Shown: piece after piece, positions 6,033-8,145 of the stretch
Layout: the number at the start of each line of letters is the position of its first letter
How positions within the stretch are numbered: position 1 is the stretch's first letter
NCBI GenBank assembly: GCA_903907305.1
Contig: CAIVNT010000470.1
Location: forward strand, 1 to 8,145
From: an uncultured Ignavibacteriota bacterium
Lineage (GTDB): Bacteria; Bacteroidota; Ignavibacteria; UBA10030; UBA8401
Reading direction: 5' to 3'
Length of the DNA stretch: 8,145 nucleotides
Translations under genes and position numbers: made by a program
Notes under the pieces: model-generated
What the model saw: the letters and a program-made list of their open reading frames with translations, nothing else
What the model was told of the DNA's origin: nothing
Database searches by the model: none

Positions 6033-6061
6033 ACCTCACGGGTCTTTGAGACCTGTGAGGT
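6033..6061. repeat. Intergenic palindrome, possible terminator (copy 2 of 2)
   Basis: ACCTCACGGGTC and GACCTGTGAGGT form a 12-bp stem with one G-U wobble and the loop TTTGA. Only a weak T-rich stretch follows (TATTGCTATTTTG). It is homologous in layout to the palindrome at 1754-1788, with shared ACACC start, GGTCTT centre and GGT-TTG-TAT end. It closes the potassium operon and precedes the GNAT gene. A dispersed palindromic repeat family used at gene ends is the likely nature. Confidence 0.65.
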
Positions 6062-6130
6062 ATTGCTATTTTGTGAAGATGAATCTTCCCTTGCACACCA
6101 ACCCCGTCTGTCGTAGATTTACACCATTCT

Positions 6131-6586
6131 ATGGAAACAATTCAACATCGCCCTGCACTCCTATCCGATATCGACACGCTTCTTGTCCTGATGGAGCGGT
6201 TCTATGCTATCGATGGATATCCGTTCGCGAAGGAAAAGACACGTTCATCGCTGACGGAATTTCTTTCGGATAAAGATCTCGGAATAATTTGGATCATCAG
6301 TGACGGAGACCGTCCTGTCGGATACATCGTTCTTGCGGTGATCTACAGTTTTGAATTCGGCGGCAAGAACGCGTTTGTGGATGAGTTTTATCTGGAAGCG
6401 GAGTATCGCGTGAAAGGGATCGGCAAAAAAGTAATGGATGATATGTGTGCCGAAGCTGAACATCTCGGCATCCACGCGCTGCATCTCGAAGTGGAACAGC
6501 ACAATACGCTTGCTCTTTCGCTCTATCGAAAATTTCATTTCGAAGATCATCACCGAATATTAATGACACGGATGCTTCAAAAATAA
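6131..6586 (+). CDS. GNAT family N-acetyltransferase
   Basis: A 151-residue single-domain acetyl-CoA-dependent acyltransferase. The acetyl-CoA binding motif A is RVKGIGK (93-99, pattern R-x-x-G-x-G), preceded by the strand VDEFYLEAEY. Motif B is LEVEQHNTLALSLYRKFHFE (119-138), the usual N-x-x-A-x-x-x-Y-x-x-x-x-F arrangement. Length is normal for the family and it is expected to be cytosolic. The acceptor substrate (amine, antibiotic, or protein/ribosomal N-terminus) cannot be predicted. No clear ribosome binding site precedes ATG 6131. It is the first gene of a close run of four, ending 20 bases before the next. Confidence 0.9.
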   Translation: METIQHRPALLSDIDTLLVLMERFYAIDGYPFAKEKTRSSLTEFLSDKDLGIIWIISDGDRPVGYIVLAVIYSFEFGGKNAFVDEFYLEAEYRVKGIGKKVMDDMCAEAEHLGIHALHLEVEQHNTLALSLYRKFHFEDHHRILMTRMLQK

Positions 6587-6606
6587 TTCACCGCATAAGG
6601 ATATGT

Positions 6607-7257
6607 ATGTTCATCGGACATTTCGCCGTTGCTCTCGCCGCAAAGAAAGCGGCACCGAAAACGAATCTTGCAACACTTATCGCCGCCGCACAGATTGTGG
6701 ATCTGCTCTGGCCGCTCTTTCTGCTGCTTGGGTGGGAGCATGCGCGCATTGAGGTCGGCAATACGGTTGTAACACCGCTGGATTTTTATGATTATCCCAT
6801 TACACACAGTCTTGCCGGCGCGCTCGGCTGGTCTGTGCTCTTCGGCGGTGTCTATTATGTGCGGAAGAAATTATCCAAAGAAGCAGTCGTTGTGGGACTC
6901 GTCGTATTCAGTCACTGGCTGCTCGATCTGCTGACGCACCGTCCGGATCTGCCGCTGCTGGGAAATGATTCCGCGAAATTCGGTTTGGGATTGTGGAACA
7001 GTCTTGTCGGAACGATGATCGTCGAGTTCGGATTGTTCGGCATCGGGGCGTATCTCTATTCTACAGCAATGAAACCGACGAACAGAACAGGGACGATAGC
7101 ATTTATATCGCTGCTTGTGTTCTTGGTGGTGATGCATATCGGAAATCTCTTCGGTCCGCCGCCGCCGGATGTTCAGATGATCGCTGCGGCGGGGAATGCG
7201 ATGTGGCTCTTTGTGCTGTGGGGATGGTGGATCGAGAGGAACAGAACACTCAAATAA
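6607..7257 (+). CDS. YdjM-like membrane-bound metal-dependent hydrolase
   Basis: A 216-residue protein with about five hydrophobic segments, resembling the LexA-regulated YdjM family (PF04307, inner-membrane metal-dependent hydrolase). Polar residues spaced through the helices look like a metal site: His5 (FIGHFAVA), Asp32 (QIVDLLWP), His67 (YPITHSLAG), His103 and Asp107 (FSHWLLDLLTH) and His111. PPPP (184-187) lies in a loop before the last helix, and the short tail is basic. The biochemical reaction is not established; related families are described as phospholipase-C-like or phosphatase-like membrane hydrolases. TAAGGA (6596-6601) lies 5 bases before ATG 6607, which supports the start; ATG 6603 is out of frame. 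The run of genes continues 28 bases downstream. Confidence 0.75.
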   Translation: MFIGHFAVALAAKKAAPKTNLATLIAAAQIVDLLWPLFLLLGWEHARIEVGNTVVTPLDFYDYPITHSLAGALGWSVLFGGVYYVRKKLSKEAVVVGLVVFSHWLLDLLTHRPDLPLLGNDSAKFGLGLWNSLVGTMIVEFGLFGIGAYLYSTAMKPTNRTGTIAFISLLVFLVVMHIGNLFGPPPPDVQMIAAAGNAMWLFVLWGWWIERNRTLK

Positions 7258-7285
7258 TTCATTTTCAATCATACAAGGAATTCCT

Positions 7286-7735
7286 ATGAAATCGATCTAC
7301 GACCCGGCAACACTTAACGAGATCCTTACCCGCGTGAATTCTCTGACACCGTCCACCCAGCGGCAGTGGGGAAAAATGGATGTTGCGCAGATGCTCGCCC
7401 ATTGCAATGAAACATTGAAAGTGGTAACAAACAGGTCCAAACCAAAACGGGTACTGCTCGGATATATTCTGGGACCCATTTTTAAAGCGGACTATCTTGG
7501 CGAAAAACCGCTGCGCAGAAATAGTCCTACCCATCCGTTGTTTATGGTAGTGAACGAACGGACATTCAACAATGAAAAGTCAATGTATATCGATCTCATC
7601 TCAGAGTTCTCACGCGGAGGTGAAGTAAAGTGCACGAACTATCCGCATTCCTTCTTTGGCTATTTCACACCGAAAGAATGGGGATTAAGCACTTATAAAC
7701 ATCTCGATCACCATCTTCAGCAATTCGGCGTATGA
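7286..7735 (+). CDS. DUF1569 protein, DinB-like fold
   Basis: A 149-residue small soluble protein matching the DUF1569 family (PF07606), relatives of the DinB/YfiT four-helix bundles that usually carry a three-histidine metal site. Candidate ligands are His39 (QMLAHCNETL), His121 (YPHSFFGYFT) and His139/142/143 in KHLDHHLQQFGV. The end block PHSFFG-x2-TPKEWG-x4-KHLDHHL-x-QFGV is the family's most typical segment. DinB-like relatives include thiol-dependent transferases, but no function is known for DUF1569 itself. AAGGAA (7275-7280) sits 5 bases before ATG 7286, so I use this start. The frame is open upstream to 7196, but that would overlap the previous gene and has no ribosome site. The stop overlaps the next start as ATGA, so the two are probably translationally coupled. 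Confidence 0.82.
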   Translation: MKSIYDPATLNEILTRVNSLTPSTQRQWGKMDVAQMLAHCNETLKVVTNRSKPKRVLLGYILGPIFKADYLGEKPLRRNSPTHPLFMVVNERTFNNEKSMYIDLISEFSRGGEVKCTNYPHSFFGYFTPKEWGLSTYKHLDHHLQQFGV

Positions 7736-8064
7736 CCATCGATCCATCCATACCGTTCACGCTGATTGACTGGGAGACTGTTCCTGCCGAGAGACATAAC
7801 GGCGAGACCGGTCATGCCGAATGGAAAGTGCTCCGCATCGGCGATATCCGCGTCCGCCGCGTGGAGTATTCTTCCGGATACCGGGCCGATCACTGGTGCG
7901 ACAAAGGTCATGTCATCTTCTGTATCGACGGAGAGATGACCACCGAATTGAAGGACGGCCGCACCTTCATTCTGAAAAAAGGAATGTCCTATCACGTCGG
8001 CGATAATGCGGACAGCCACCGTTCAGCTACAATTACAGGTGCTTCTCTTTTTATTGTGGATTGA
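7732..8064 (+). CDS. DHCW-type cupin fold protein
   Basis: A 110-residue single-domain cupin. The first cupin-like motif is GYRADHWCDKGH (49-60) with candidate ligands His54, Cys56 and His60; the second is GMSYHVGDNADSHRS (84-98) with His88 and His96. Strands ending in GASLFIVD close the barrel. The block after Asp53 resembles the small cupin family annotated as DHCW motif proteins. The ordering here reads D-H-W-C, which I recall as usual for that family despite its name, though I cannot check it. Function is unknown; small cupins are often metal-binding enzymes or binding proteins. ATG 7732 overlaps the previous stop (ATGA), so it is probably cotranslated with the DUF1569 gene. It is the last complete gene in the window. 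Confidence 0.82.
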   Translation: MTIDPSIPFTLIDWETVPAERHNGETGHAEWKVLRIGDIRVRRVEYSSGYRADHWCDKGHVIFCIDGEMTTELKDGRTFILKKGMSYHVGDNADSHRSATITGASLFIVD

Positions 8065-8089
8065 ATCTTGAAACCTGAACCGTGAAACT
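8062..8089 (+). repeat. Four tandem TGAANNN heptamers
   Basis: Starting on the cupin stop codon, TGAATCT, TGAAACC, TGAACCG and TGAAACT follow head to tail. TGAA is kept in all four units while the last three bases vary. The repeat is short and no function is evident. Confidence 0.4.
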
Positions 8090-8145
8090 AGTGCCACTTC
8101 AATTAAGTTAGCTTGTGTTTTTCGGTCATGCTTCGGCGCGATGTC
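8090..8145. other. Unassigned end of the window
   Basis: No gene or clear signal. AGTGCCACT (8090-8098) is a 9-base near-palindrome around a central C, and a short frame on the minus strand runs in from the window edge and stops near 8104. It could be the end of a convergent gene, but there is too little sequence to support a call. Confidence 0.3.

Noticed and set aside
8090..8145. IS end or convergent gene at the right edge
   Set aside because: Only 56 bases are available. No terminal repeat partner or transposase is present, and the minus-strand frame ends after about 14 codons without identifiable content.

Overview
The window looks like a chromosomal segment from a Bacteroidota/Chlorobiota-group bacterium, perhaps the Ignavibacteria side. 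This rests on the truncated first gene, which is the end of an outer-membrane beta-barrel protein of the TonB-receptor-like type abundant in that group, on roughly balanced GC, and on the accessory gene families present. The assignment is an inference and no marker gene is present. All nine genes lie on the + strand and are tightly packed. There is no tRNA, rRNA, CRISPR array, transposase or phage gene.

Layout. (1) 1-564: C-terminal end of an outer-membrane beta-barrel protein. (2) 606-1754: membrane-anchored alpha/beta hydrolase with a complete Ser-Asp-His triad. It is closed by a strong palindrome at 1754-1788. (3) 1789-1914: a regulatory intergenic region. (4) 1915-6002: a three-gene potassium module, namely a KimA-like APC-superfamily K+ transporter, a short KdpD-like sensor kinase (DUF4118, GAF-like region, kinase core, no KdpD/Usp N-terminal half) and a KdpE-like response regulator that overlaps the kinase by 4 bp. 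The module ends in two hairpins, and the second is a sequence relative of the 1754-1788 palindrome. (5) 6131-8064: a second run of four small genes: GNAT acetyltransferase, YdjM-like membrane metal-dependent hydrolase, DUF1569 (DinB-like fold) and a DHCW-type cupin. The last two overlap by ATGA.

The main point is the potassium module. The transporter could pass for an ordinary amino acid permease, but it keeps at matching spacing nearly all residues that, as I recall, bind K+ in Bacillus subtilis KimA. Upstream of it is a TTTATA-N5-TTTACA direct repeat with an 11-bp period, which closely resembles the KdpE-binding site of the E. coli kdpFABC promoter as I remember it. The simplest reading is a self-contained K+ uptake operon in which a Kdp-type two-component system controls a KimA-type symporter instead of the KdpFABC pump.

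The second gene run has no obvious common pathway. It may be a small stress or detoxification cassette, but the sequence does not decide this.
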